A stretch of DNA of 54,777 nucleotides from Streptomyces sp. NWU339 (GTDB taxonomy: Bacteria > Actinomycetota > Actinomycetes > Streptomycetales > Streptomycetaceae), in assembly GCF_003143855.1 (NCBI RefSeq), contig NZ_QFRK01000016.1, positions 10,789 through 65,565 of the forward strand, written 5' to 3'. Position numbers and translations under genes: made by a program. The notes below the pieces were generated by a model. That model did not search any database. It had not been told where the DNA came from and saw only the letters and a list, made by a program, of their open reading frames with translations. Below, in pieces: positions 15,970-24,176 of this stretch (position 1 is its first letter; every line of letters begins with the position of its first letter).

Positions 15970-16812
15970 CTACCGGGCCGTGCCGAAGTTCTGGGTCCAG
16001 TAGGAGCCGGGCTGTGCGAGACCGACACCGATCTCCTCGAACGCGCAGTTGAGGATGTTCTCCTTGTGGCCGGGACTGGACATCCAGCCGGCCATCACCT
16101 GCTCGGGAGTGGAGTAGCCGTAGGCGACGTTCTCGCCGTAGGTGCTCCAGCTGTAGCCGGCGCGGGTGATGCGGTCGGCGGGCGAGGATCCGTCCGAGCC
16201 GGTGTGCGACATGTTCCTGCTCGTCGCCATGTCCTCGCTGTGGTTCTGCGCGGCCTCGGTCAGGGTGGCGTTCACCGTCACCGGGGAGCAACCGGCCTTG
16301 CCGCGCTCGGCGTTGACGAGTTCCACGACCTCGGCGACGGCCCCGGAGGCTTCGGTGCCGCCCGTCGGGGCGGGGCTCGGGGCCGCGGTGGTGGGCTCCG
16401 GGGCGGCCGTGGTGGGCTTCGGAGCCGCGGTGGTGGGCTTGGCGGCGGATGTCTCGCGGACCGCCTTCTTCGGCTTGTGCGTCTTCGGCTTGTGCGTCGG
16501 CTTCGGCTTGTGCGTCGGCTCGGCGCTGCTGTGCCGCTCCGCCCCGGGCTTCGAAGCGTCCGCGGTGGCGGTCGGTGTGTGCGACGGCGCCGCTGTGGCT
16601 TCACCGTGCTGCTTGCCGTTCCACCGGTGGTACCGGTCGGCGTCACCCCACCTCTCCTGGGCCACGGCGGGGACGGCGGCGTCCTGCTGCCGTTGCCCGC
16701 TGCCGGGCCAGTCGGCACAGGCCATGGCGACCGAGGGTATCCCTACCACGCCCACGGCGACTGCGGTGACGACCGTCCGCCGGTACCGATGCTGACGACG
16801 GTGCTTTCCCAT
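15970..16812 (-). CDS. Secreted CAP-domain protein (SCP/PR1-like)
   Basis: This 280-aa exported protein has a basic N-terminus and hydrophobic stretch (residues about 12-32, ending AMACA), a low-complexity linker rich in Lys/Pro (HKPKPTHKPKTHKPK) and in KPTTAAP repeats (about 100-150), and a C-terminal CAP domain (about 155-280). CAP motifs include VNAERGKAGC, HSEDMATSRNMSHTG, YGENVAYG and SPGHKENILN. Such proteins are extracellular and act on or bind cell-wall or lipid targets in other organisms; the substrate is unknown here. ATG 16812 has GAGG 6 bases upstream. It converges on the LLM gene with only 16 bases between stops; CGGCCC/GGGCCG (15955-15980) may form a shared terminator. Confidence 0.88.
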   Translation of the reverse strand: MGKHRRQHRYRRTVVTAVAVGVVGIPSVAMACADWPGSGQRQQDAAVPAVAQERWGDADRYHRWNGKQHGEATAAPSHTPTATADASKPGAERHSSAEPTHKPKPTHKPKTHKPKKAVRETSAAKPTTAAPKPTTAAPEPTTAAPSPAPTGGTEASGAVAEVVELVNAERGKAGCSPVTVNATLTEAAQNHSEDMATSRNMSHTGSDGSSPADRITRAGYSWSTYGENVAYGYSTPEQVMAGWMSSPGHKENILNCAFEEIGVGLAQPGSYWTQNFGTAR

Positions 16813-17413
16813 GAGTGACCTCACCCCTGCTTGTCCGGAGATTGGTCATTCTTGGGACGGTCCGGCGCGGGGCGCAAAGGGCCCTTGCACTACTGCGCTT
16901 CGTAGGTCTGTGGGGGTCTTGCGGCGGGTGGAAGAGCGTGCCGACCTGCTCGCGACAGGCCCCTCGGGACGCCTGCCGCCTCGTCAGGAGCCGTCGCTCG
17001 ACGCGAGAACCGCGGATCTCGACTCCCCACCGGATCACCGTCCGCCTCGCCCCGACCCTTTTTCATGGCAAGCCGGATAAATCCCCCATGTCGCCGGAGC
17101 GGGTCCTACTAAGCGGCCTGCGTAGATCGAGGACGTGCGTGAGGGATGTCACGGAATCATGAATTCCGGCCTGCTGTCGGAGGCCGGGGAGCGCCCGGCG
17201 CGCCTGTCCGGCGGAACATGCCGTGGACGCGGGGGCCGGCACGCCCTCCCCGAGCTCTTCGAGCAGGGGGCCCCATGGGCGGGAGGGACCCCCATCGCGT
17301 CGACCCCCTCCTCCGCCTTGCGGCTGACCGCCCCGGCCCCGCTCACCCGCACTGACAAGGCACCGCCGATTTCCTGCGCCCTGCTCCGCCGGACAGGCCC
17401 CGGGGCGGCCGGG
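16813..17413. other. Intergenic region with a Streptomyces-type small repeat
   Basis: About 600 bases between two minus-strand genes show no convincing gene. It contains less GC-rich stretches around 16830-16860 and 17055-17120 that may hold the CAP gene promoter. Around 17245-17295 the pattern GAGCTCTTCGAGCAGGGGG followed by GGGACCCCCAT resembles a short repeat widely scattered between Streptomyces genes; here its two halves are separated by an insertion. Confidence 0.4.
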
Positions 17414-18079
17414 TCAGCCCCGGCCCTCCAGCAGCGCCGCCATCGCCTCCTTGGCGGCCTTGATGGCGCCCTTGTTGATCTCGTCCGTGGAGGGCGCCTT
17501 CTTCGACTCGAAGTCGCTGCCGTTGTACGTCACGACCACCAGCGCGTTGGAGGCGCGGGCCACCACCACGCCCTCACGGGTCTCCTGCTTGTCCTCGGTG
17601 GCGAGGTTCACGACGGAGTACGCCGCGTCACCGAGCCCGGGGACCGCGCCGCCGCCGCTCTTGTCCTTCAGCCGTCTCTCGTAGGACTGCCCGGCCGCGT
17701 CGTCCGACTGCAGAACCTCGAAGGAGACGTCGAGCCAGCGGTACTCGTAGCCCTCGAGCGCGTTCCAGGAACAGGTCCTGCGCAGCTTGGAGTCGGTGGA
17801 CTTGATCTCCTTGCCGGACGCCTTGGCCCCCGGCACGAGGGACTTGACGGTCTTTTCGGTGATGCTGTCGCAGGGGGCGGGAGCGGTGGTGTACGTCTTG
17901 GGCGCCGCCGTCGCCGACGGAGCGGAGGGGGACTGGGTCGCCGTCCCCTCGGCCGTTCTCCTCTCCGCCGCCTGCGGCTCGGAGGAGGGTCCGGACGACA
18001 GTGCCCAGCCCGCCGCGGCGAGGACGACCACCGGGGACAGGCGCGCGGCCAGCGCTATCGGCAGAGGAAAAGAACGCAC
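17414..18079 (-). CDS. Secreted DUF3558-like protein
   Basis: The 221-aa exported protein has a hydrophobic N-terminal segment (IALAARLSPVVVLAAAGWAL) and then a Ser/Thr/Ala/Pro-rich linker. The globular part carries paired cysteines (APCDSI and RTCSWN), a motif pattern of the actinobacterial DUF3558 lipoprotein-like family, though no lipobox cysteine is present. The start is taken as GTG 18079 because it puts the signal segment at the N-terminus; the ribosome site is weak. The function is unknown; it probably resides outside the membrane. Confidence 0.65.
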   Translation of the reverse strand: MRSFPLPIALAARLSPVVVLAAAGWALSSGPSSEPQAAERRTAEGTATQSPSAPSATAAPKTYTTAPAPCDSITEKTVKSLVPGAKASGKEIKSTDSKLRRTCSWNALEGYEYRWLDVSFEVLQSDDAAGQSYERRLKDKSGGGAVPGLGDAAYSVVNLATEDKQETREGVVVARASNALVVVTYNGSDFESKKAPSTDEINKGAIKAAKEAMAALLEGRG

Positions 18080-18332
18080 GTCGCACTTCTCGTGGGGGTC
18101 GGTGCGGAAGGGGGCCCGCACAGCGGACGGGACGCCAGTGTCACACGCTTCCGGGTGGGGCGGAAGTGCGAACTCGCTCCGTGGGCGGAGGGTGACGGGG
18201 ACGGCACCGCCGAGGGCGGTGTTTTGCCGTACTTCCCCTGTGTTCAGGCGAATTGCGGCAGTGGGGGACCGCTGGGCGCGGGCCGAGGGCGGTCGCGGTG
18301 TTCCCACCGCGACCGCGCGGGGCATCAGCGGG

Positions 18333-19148
18333 TCACGGCTTGCGGGCGAGGCCGCCGTGCTCGGCGACGGGCGCGGAGGCGGGGGTCTCGGCCTCCGGAC
18401 GCCACAGGGGGACCGAGACGACGCCGGGCTCCAGGAGCTCCAGGCCGTCGAAGAACGACGTGATCTCGTCGACGGTGCGCAGGTTGTACGGGATGGCGCC
18501 GCTCTTGTTGTAGCCGTCCTGGGCCTGCTCGAAGCCCGGGTCGATGCCCCGGGAACCGTCGTTGACGGAGAGGTAGCTGCCGGACGGCAGCGCGTCCATC
18601 AGCCGCGTGACGATGGAGCGGGCCTGGTCGTGGTCGGCGATGTGCCCCAGGATGTTGCTGAGGATGAGGGCGGTGGGGCGGCTGAAGTCCAGCGTCTTCG
18701 CGGCGGCGGCCAGGACACGCTCCGGGTCCAGCACGCTGGAGTCGACGTAGGCGGTCGCACCCTCGGGGGTGGAGTAGAGCAGGGCGCGGGCGTGCGCCAG
18801 GATCATCGGGTCGTTGTCGACGTAGACGATCCTGCTCTCCGGCGCGATGCGCTGGGCGACCTCATGGGTGTTGTCGGCGGTCGGCAGGCCGGTCCCGATG
18901 TCCAGGAACTGCCGGATGCCGGCCTCGGAGACCAGATACGTGATGTTGCGGCGCAGGAAGGCCCGGCTGCTGCGGGCGATGGTGACGATGCCGGGGAAGA
19001 CGGCGGTGTACGCGTCGCCCGCCTCCTCGTCGACGGGGTAGTTGTCCTTCCCGCCCAGCCAGTAGTTCCAGATCCGGGCCGAATGCGGCACCGAGGTGTC
19101 GATCTTCTGGTGCGCAGCGGGTCCGGGCGTCGTCGCAGGGTCGCTCAT
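18333..19148 (-). CDS. SAM-dependent methyltransferase, DUF574 (Methyltransf_19) family
   Basis: This 271-aa protein belongs to the SAV2177/DUF574 family, which is expanded in Streptomyces. Family marks are the N-terminal TSVPHSARIWNYWLGGKDNYP, the SAM-binding QFLDIGTGLPTADNTH with VYVDNDPM, and SNILGHIAD. It is likely cytoplasmic; substrates of the family are unknown, though several members lie near regulatory or DUF397-type genes. Two GAACACACCTG direct repeats lie upstream on its strand (19202-19175). Confidence 0.88.
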   Translation of the reverse strand: MSDPATTPGPAAHQKIDTSVPHSARIWNYWLGGKDNYPVDEEAGDAYTAVFPGIVTIARSSRAFLRRNITYLVSEAGIRQFLDIGTGLPTADNTHEVAQRIAPESRIVYVDNDPMILAHARALLYSTPEGATAYVDSSVLDPERVLAAAAKTLDFSRPTALILSNILGHIADHDQARSIVTRLMDALPSGSYLSVNDGSRGIDPGFEQAQDGYNKSGAIPYNLRTVDEITSFFDGLELLEPGVVSVPLWRPEAETPASAPVAEHGGLARKP

Positions 19149-19174
19149 GGGTGCGGTCCGTCTCTCAGCCGAGG

Positions 19175-19202
19175 CAGGTGTGTTCAGCCAACAGGTGTGT
19201 TC
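19175..19202 (-). promoter_or_regulatory. Direct repeats upstream of the DUF574 methyltransferase
   Basis: CAGGTGTGTTC occurs at 19175-19185 and 19192-19202 (plus strand), exactly 17 bases apart, 27 bases before the methyltransferase start. On the coding strand it reads GAACACACCTG twice. It may be an operator or the footprint of a duplication. Confidence 0.45.
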
Positions 19203-19301
19203 CGCACAACTTACGTCCCAACAGTGCTGTCGCGCACTTCAGTTCGTATCTCCGGTGCGGCTCGCGCGGACGCGTTCCGCCTGGTGCCGGGACGCGCCCC
19301 C

Positions 19302-20057
19302 TCAGCCGTGCAGGGCGAGGTAGGGCGCCAGCGCGAACAACGTGATGACGAGCGCGTACTTCAGGCTGCGGGCGGGCAGGGCGTGGGCGATCCGCCAGCC
19401 CAGGAGCACGCCGGCCAGTTCCGGGACGCCGACCAGGGCGGCCAGGGGCCAGTCGACGGCACCGTGGGCGAGATAGCCCACGGTGCCCACCCCGGCGATG
19501 ACGATCGACTGGGCCTGGGCGGAGGCCAGGGACTCCAGCACGGGCACACCGAGCGCGACCAGCAGCGGGACGGTGAGCATCGGGCCCCCGATGCCGACGA
19601 CGCCGGAGACGACGGCGACGACGAACCCGAGTCCGGCCACCACGGGTGCGGGCGGGTGGGCGAGCACGGCCGCGGGCCGGTGGCGCTCGCGGTGCCACAC
19701 CAGGGCGGCCACCACGGCCACGAGCACACCGAGCACCATCCCGAACGCGCGTGCGGACACGAGGGAGTTGAGCAGCACCCCGACGGGGGTCCCGAGCACG
19801 GCGGTGCCGGCCAGGATCCCGGCGGTGCGGCGTGTTCCCGGCTCGCGCAACTGGCCGGAACGGGTGTAGGCCGCGGTGCCCAGCACGCCGGTGGCGACGT
19901 GGGTGACGATGGCGGTACCGGCCACCTCGGCGGGGGAGAGGCCGGTCAGGGTGAACAGCCCGATCGTGGGCAGCACCCCACCGGGGCCGACAGCGGTGAT
20001 ACCGATGCCTCCCACCAGCCCCAGCAACCCCAGCGCCACCACCACCGACACCGACAT
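19302..20057 (-). CDS. TauE/SafE-family membrane transporter
   Basis: The 251-aa integral membrane protein has about eight predicted helices in two homologous halves, each beginning with a GGIGIT/GVVGIGGP-type motif (GGIGITAVGPGGVLPT near residue 15 and GVVGIGGPMLTVPLL near 150). It belongs to the TauE/SafE (DUF81) anion exporter family, implicated elsewhere in sulfite, sulfoacetate or related export. The substrate is unknown. ATG 20057 follows GGGGAGG with good spacing, so the upstream in-frame start at 20084 is not needed. Confidence 0.88.
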   Translation of the reverse strand: MSVSVVVALGLLGLVGGIGITAVGPGGVLPTIGLFTLTGLSPAEVAGTAIVTHVATGVLGTAAYTRSGQLREPGTRRTAGILAGTAVLGTPVGVLLNSLVSARAFGMVLGVLVAVVAALVWHRERHRPAAVLAHPPAPVVAGLGFVVAVVSGVVGIGGPMLTVPLLVALGVPVLESLASAQAQSIVIAGVGTVGYLAHGAVDWPLAALVGVPELAGVLLGWRIAHALPARSLKYALVITLFALAPYLALHG

Positions 20058-20100
20058 ACCGCCCCTCCCCTCCGCCCGGAGCATGCCGGAGAGCGGTGCG

Positions 20101-20304
20101 TCAGGGAACGGACGTCACACGGGGAGATCCCGTACGGGGACGGACCGCGGCCTCGGCCGTGACCCCGTAGCTCTCCGTCGGCAGCCGGACGACGATGATG
20201 TCGGCGCCCGGCGCCCGGCGCCCGGCTCCCGCACCACCGCGGCCACGGTACGGGCCGGTTGACGCACCGACACGAGCGGCCGGCCGTCGGCACGTCGTCC
20301 GTCG
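20101..20304 (-). pseudogene. Possible decayed coding fragment with a 7-bp tandem repeat
   Basis: Just after the MMPL stop, the minus strand reads with strong coding-like codon choice (SVRQPARTVAAVVREPGA, then DIIVVRLPTESYGVTAEAA) to a TGA at 20101-20103. The two halves are in different frames, joined at three copies of GGCGCCC (20203-20223). With a single copy the frame would be continuous. I do not recognise the protein, and no start is visible outside the MMPL gene. Confidence 0.3.
20203..20223. repeat. Tandem heptamer GGCGCCC x3
   Basis: Three perfect head-to-tail copies of GGCGCCC are followed by a partial fourth. Slippage by one unit changes reading frame by one base; see the pseudogene entry. 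Confidence 0.8.
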
Positions 20305-22428
20305 CTAAGCCGACTGCTGGTCCGCCGTGTGTGCCGCCCCCGCCGGACGACTGTCGCCGCGGGCCAAGGCGCTGGGCCACCACGCCCGGGGCCCGATGTC
20401 GATCACGAGCGCGGGCACCAGCAGCGAGCGGACCACGAGCGTGTCGAGCAGTACACCGAAGGCCACGATGAAGGCGATCTGCACGAGGAACGCCAACGGG
20501 ATGACCATCAGGGCCGCGAACGTCGCAGCCAGCACCACACCAGCCGAGGTGATCACCCCGCCGGTCGTGGTCAGCCCGCGCAGCACACCCTGTCGCGAGC
20601 CGCGCGCGAGCGCCTCCTCGCGTACCCGGGACATCAGGAAGATGTTGTAGTCGACGCCGAGAGCCACCAGGAACACGAATCCGTACAGCGGGACGGACGC
20701 GTCCGTGCCGCTGAACCCGAGGAGATGCTCGAAGACGAGGGACGAGACCCCCAGCGTCGCCAGGAAGTTGAGCGCGACGGTCGCCACCAGCAGCACCGGT
20801 ACGAGCAGCGAGCGCAGCAGCAGGACCAGGATCAGCAGGATGATGCCGAGCACGACGGGAACGATCACCGTGCGGTCGTGCGCGGCGGTCTGCTGGGTGT
20901 CGTACTGCTGCGCCGTGTACCCGCCGACCAGCGCGTCGGCTCCCAGGACCGCGTGCACGTTCTCGCGCAGCCGCTCGATGGTCTCCTTGGCCGCGCCGCT
21001 GTCCGCTGCCGCGTCGAGCGTGGCGTCGATGCGGACACGCCCGTCGACGACCTGCAGCTCACCGGCCCCGGGCCGCCCCGAGGCGGAGACGGCGCCCGCC
21101 GATGCCACGCCCTCGGTGTCCTTGGCGGCGGCCGTCACCGCGTCGGCACGGCCGGCGTCGGCGATGATGACGGCCGGATTGCCCGAGCCACCGGGGAAGT
21201 GCTTGCCGAGCGTCTCCTGGGCGGCGACGGAGGGGGCGTCGTTCACGAAGATCTCGTCGAGCGGCACCCCCTTGGCGGAGAGCGTGGGGGAGAAGGCCGC
21301 CAGGGCGGTGAGGACGAGTCCGGTCACGAGCCAGACGAAGCGTGGACGCGCGTCCACCCGCGCGGCGACCCGGAGCCATACCGCGTGGCCCTCCGCGGAC
21401 GCGTCCGACGCCTTCGGGCGGGAGGGCCAGTAGGCGGTACGGCCCAGCAGGGCCAGCACGGCCGGCAGGAAGGTGAGCGTGGTGAGTACGGCGCACACGA
21501 TGCCGATGGCGCCCACCGGTCCGAGAGCGCGGTTGTTCGTGAGGTCACTCGCCAGGAGGGCCAGCAGTCCGAGCGCCACCGTGGCGGCACTGGCGGTGAT
21601 CGCGCCGAACGAGCGCCGCACCGCCACCAGGGCGGCCGCGGCCCGGTCCCCGTGCACGGCGAGTTCCTCGCGGAAGCGCGCGGCCAGGAGCAGGGCGTAG
21701 TCGGTCGCGGCACCGATCACCAGGATGGACAGGATGCCCTGCACCTGCCCGTCGACCTGGACCACGTCCCGCTGCGCCAGCGCGTACACCACGGCACAGG
21801 CCAGTCCCAGGGCGAAGACGGAGCCGAGGATGATCACGAACGGCAGCAGGACGCTGCGGTAGACGAGCAGAAGGATCACCAGCACGGCGGCGAGCGCCAC
21901 GCCCAGCAGCAGTCCGTCGATGCCCGCGAACGCGTCCGACAGGTCGGCCTGGCTCGCTGCCGGGCCGGCGATCTGCGCCTCGGCACCCGGTACCTTCTGC
22001 GCCGCCGCGCGCACCTCGTCGAGGACCGTGGGCAACTCCTCGCCCAGGTCGGGCCGGAGTTGGACGACGGCCTGCAGGGCCTGGCCGTCGTCGGAGAGCA
22101 GGGCGGGCGACGGCCTGCCGACGACACCGGCGCTTCCGGCGAGCGCGCCCACGGATTCGGTGGCGGCTGCCCGCTGGGCCTCGGTGACCCGGGCCCCGTC
22201 CGCCGTCCAGACCACGATGGCCGGGAGGGTCTCGGACTGGGCGAACGCCTCACGGGCCTCGAGGACCTTGGTGGACTCGGCGCTCTGCGGCAGGAACGAC
22301 GCCTGGTCGTTGGTGGCCACCTCGCCCAGCTTGCCCGCGTACGGCCCGAGCGTCCCGCCCACACCCAGCCAGACCAACAGGAGAACGAGGGGTACGAGCC
22401 ACCGGGCCCGGCGCGGTGCGGTTCTCAT
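20305..22428 (-). CDS. MMPL-family (RND) transporter
   Basis: This membrane protein of about 707 aa has 12 predicted helices in the RND/MMPL layout: helix 1, a large extracytoplasmic domain (about 40-165), helices 2-6 (LLLGVALAAVLVILLLVYRS minus ends), helix 7, a second external domain, and helices 8-12 (VDYNIFLMSRVREE). Members export lipids or drugs by proton motive force. ATG 22428 is preferred because GGGGA lies 6 bases upstream; ATG 22434 has none. It is divergent from a MarR gene with a palindrome between them, the usual arrangement for a repressor-controlled exporter. Confidence 0.9.
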   Translation of the reverse strand: MRTAPRRARWLVPLVLLLVWLGVGGTLGPYAGKLGEVATNDQASFLPQSAESTKVLEAREAFAQSETLPAIVVWTADGARVTEAQRAAATESVGALAGSAGVVGRPSPALLSDDGQALQAVVQLRPDLGEELPTVLDEVRAAAQKVPGAEAQIAGPAASQADLSDAFAGIDGLLLGVALAAVLVILLLVYRSVLLPFVIILGSVFALGLACAVVYALAQRDVVQVDGQVQGILSILVIGAATDYALLLAARFREELAVHGDRAAAALVAVRRSFGAITASAATVALGLLALLASDLTNNRALGPVGAIGIVCAVLTTLTFLPAVLALLGRTAYWPSRPKASDASAEGHAVWLRVAARVDARPRFVWLVTGLVLTALAAFSPTLSAKGVPLDEIFVNDAPSVAAQETLGKHFPGGSGNPAVIIADAGRADAVTAAAKDTEGVASAGAVSASGRPGAGELQVVDGRVRIDATLDAAADSGAAKETIERLRENVHAVLGADALVGGYTAQQYDTQQTAAHDRTVIVPVVLGIILLILVLLLRSLLVPVLLVATVALNFLATLGVSSLVFEHLLGFSGTDASVPLYGFVFLVALGVDYNIFLMSRVREEALARGSRQGVLRGLTTTGGVITSAGVVLAATFAALMVIPLAFLVQIAFIVAFGVLLDTLVVRSLLVPALVIDIGPRAWWPSALARGDSRPAGAAHTADQQSA

Positions 22429-22471
22429 GAGCATTCCCCACAGTGGAAGAGGTAAGTCAATGAATGAGTAT

Positions 22472-22502
22472 CTCGATCATCGAGTGATCTTATACTGGGG
22501 TC
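22472..22502. promoter_or_regulatory. MarR operator and leaderless promoter
   Basis: The perfect inverted repeat CTCGA-TCA-TCGAG (22472-22484) overlaps a second, GATCA-TCGAG-TGATC (22475-22489). A -10 TATACT follows at 22491-22496, six bases before the marR ATG at 22503, so transcription would begin at the start codon. The site also lies about 45 bases upstream of the MMPL start and can control both genes. Confidence 0.65.
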
Positions 22503-23000
22503 ATGAATGACTCAGGTGCCCCTTCGGCACCTCCTCCCGGTGACGACCCCACGGGGTTGCAGTCGTTCGCCGTCCTGCTGCGCCGGATGAACGGCGAGTT
22601 CAACCGCATCGCCCACGAGTTCGCCCAGGCGCACGGCCTGCATCTCACCGACGTCCAGGCCCTGATCGCGATCCTGGACGCCGACCAGGACGGCTCGGAC
22701 GAGCCCATGACGCCCGGCAGGCTGCGCAAACAGCTCAACCTCACCTCCGGCGCCGTCACCGCGTGCGTCGACCGACTGGAGAGGGCGGGGCACATCCAGC
22801 GGGTCAGGGCCGCCGACGACCGCCGCGTGGTCCACCTGCACTTCGCGGAGACGGCCAGAGGGCTGATCAGGGACTACTTCCGGCCCCTCGCGCGGAGCAC
22901 GGACACCGCGCGGGGCCGCTTCACGCCCGAGGAACTCACCGTGGTCGTCCGGTTCCTCGCGGAGATGAACCGGGAACTCGTCCTGCTGCGCCGCGACTGA
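22503..23000 (+). CDS. MarR-family transcriptional regulator
   Basis: This 165-aa winged-helix protein has an HTH in MTPGRLRKQLNLTSGAVTACVDRLERAGHI and a wing at VRAADDRRVVHLH. It is probably the repressor of the divergent MMPL exporter; this follows from the shared 68-base intergenic region with overlapping palindromes. The predicted transcript starts at the ATG and no ribosome-binding site is present. Confidence 0.9.
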   Translation: MNDSGAPSAPPPGDDPTGLQSFAVLLRRMNGEFNRIAHEFAQAHGLHLTDVQALIAILDADQDGSDEPMTPGRLRKQLNLTSGAVTACVDRLERAGHIQRVRAADDRRVVHLHFAETARGLIRDYFRPLARSTDTARGRFTPEELTVVVRFLAEMNRELVLLRRD

Positions 23001-23182
23001 TCTCGGCCGATCGCGGCCGATGCGGAAGCCTCCCGGCCGGCTCGACGCCCCGGACCGCACGGCACGCAGGGCTGCGCGGTGGGCCGCTGAGCCCATACTC
23101 CCTCGGGCCGAGGACCCATATTCATGCGGATACCACCTGGAGTGCACCAGGCGGGTGGGGTTTGTCAGTGGGGCATGTTCTC

Positions 23183-24037
23183 ATGGGACACATGATCGAG
23201 GACAACGAAACCATCGAAGAGTTTCTCACCCAGCACGCCGTCGACGTGGAGGAAGCCGTCCGCAAGGCGGCCGCACAGGAAATCATGCCGCGCTGGCGCC
23301 GGCTCGCCGACCACGAGATCGACCGCAAGTCCGGCCCGCACGACCTGGTGACCGACGCCGACCGGCAGTCCGAGCTGTACCTCACCGAGGCGCTGCTCGC
23401 CCTGCTGCCCGGCTCCGTCGTGGTGGGCGAGGAGGCGGTGCACGCCAACCCGGCGTCGTACGACGGGATACGCGGGGAGGCGCCGGTGTGGATCGTCGAC
23501 CCCGTCGACGGCACCCGGCAGTTCGTGCAGGGCGACACCGGATTCTGCACCCTGGTCGCCCTCGCCCAGGGGGGAGTGATCCACGCGTCGTGGACCTACG
23601 CCCCCGCCCGGGAGGAGTTCGCCACCGCCGTCCGCGGACAGGGCGCCTTCCTGGACGGGACGCGGCTGCACGCGGGCTCCCCGGAACCCGGCCGCGACCT
23701 GCGGGTGGCCACCTCCCACCCGGACTTCACCACGGAAGAGCAGAAGCGTTCCCTCCTCGGCCTGCGGACGGACGGCGTGGCGCCCCGCTCCTGCGGCTCG
23801 GCCGGGCTGGAATACCTGGCCGTCGCCCGAGGCGAGTCGGACGCGACCGCGTTCTGCTGGGAGGCCGCGTGGGACCACGCGGCGGGCCTGCTCCTCGTCG
23901 AGGAGGCGGGCGGCACCCACCTGACCCGCTCCGGCGAGCCCTTCCGCATCACGGGCGGCAACGACCTCCCGTTCACCGCGGCCCGCGACGAGGCCACGGC
24001 CCGCCGGGTGGTGGGACTGCTGTCGGACGGGGCCTGA
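23183..24037 (+). CDS. Inositol-monophosphatase-family phosphatase
   Basis: The 284-aa IMPase-fold phosphatase carries the metal motifs LVTDADRQSE, VGEEAVHAN, IVDPVDGTRQFV and WEAAWDHAAGLLLVEEAGG. Family members dephosphorylate inositol phosphates, histidinol phosphate or PAP, and the exact substrate cannot be told. ATG 23183 has GGGG about 9 bases upstream; ATG 23192 is an alternative. Confidence 0.88.
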   Translation: MGHMIEDNETIEEFLTQHAVDVEEAVRKAAAQEIMPRWRRLADHEIDRKSGPHDLVTDADRQSELYLTEALLALLPGSVVVGEEAVHANPASYDGIRGEAPVWIVDPVDGTRQFVQGDTGFCTLVALAQGGVIHASWTYAPAREEFATAVRGQGAFLDGTRLHAGSPEPGRDLRVATSHPDFTTEEQKRSLLGLRTDGVAPRSCGSAGLEYLAVARGESDATAFCWEAAWDHAAGLLLVEEAGGTHLTRSGEPFRITGGNDLPFTAARDEATARRVVGLLSDGA

Positions 24038-24176
24038 CCTCGAGGCCGGTGGCGCGGTCGGCCTGAGCGCCATTGCCCCGGGCCCCGGCGGGGGTTGACC
24101 CGAACCCGGGGGCAGTGTCGGCGCACCGGCATATCCTGATCCCCTGGTTGCCGTCGGCTGACGAAGGAGCCCGAAG

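Noticed and set aside
16813..17120. Possible cyclic-di-AMP (ydaO) riboswitch before the CAP gene
   Set aside because: The conserved ydaO segments could not be found on the minus strand.
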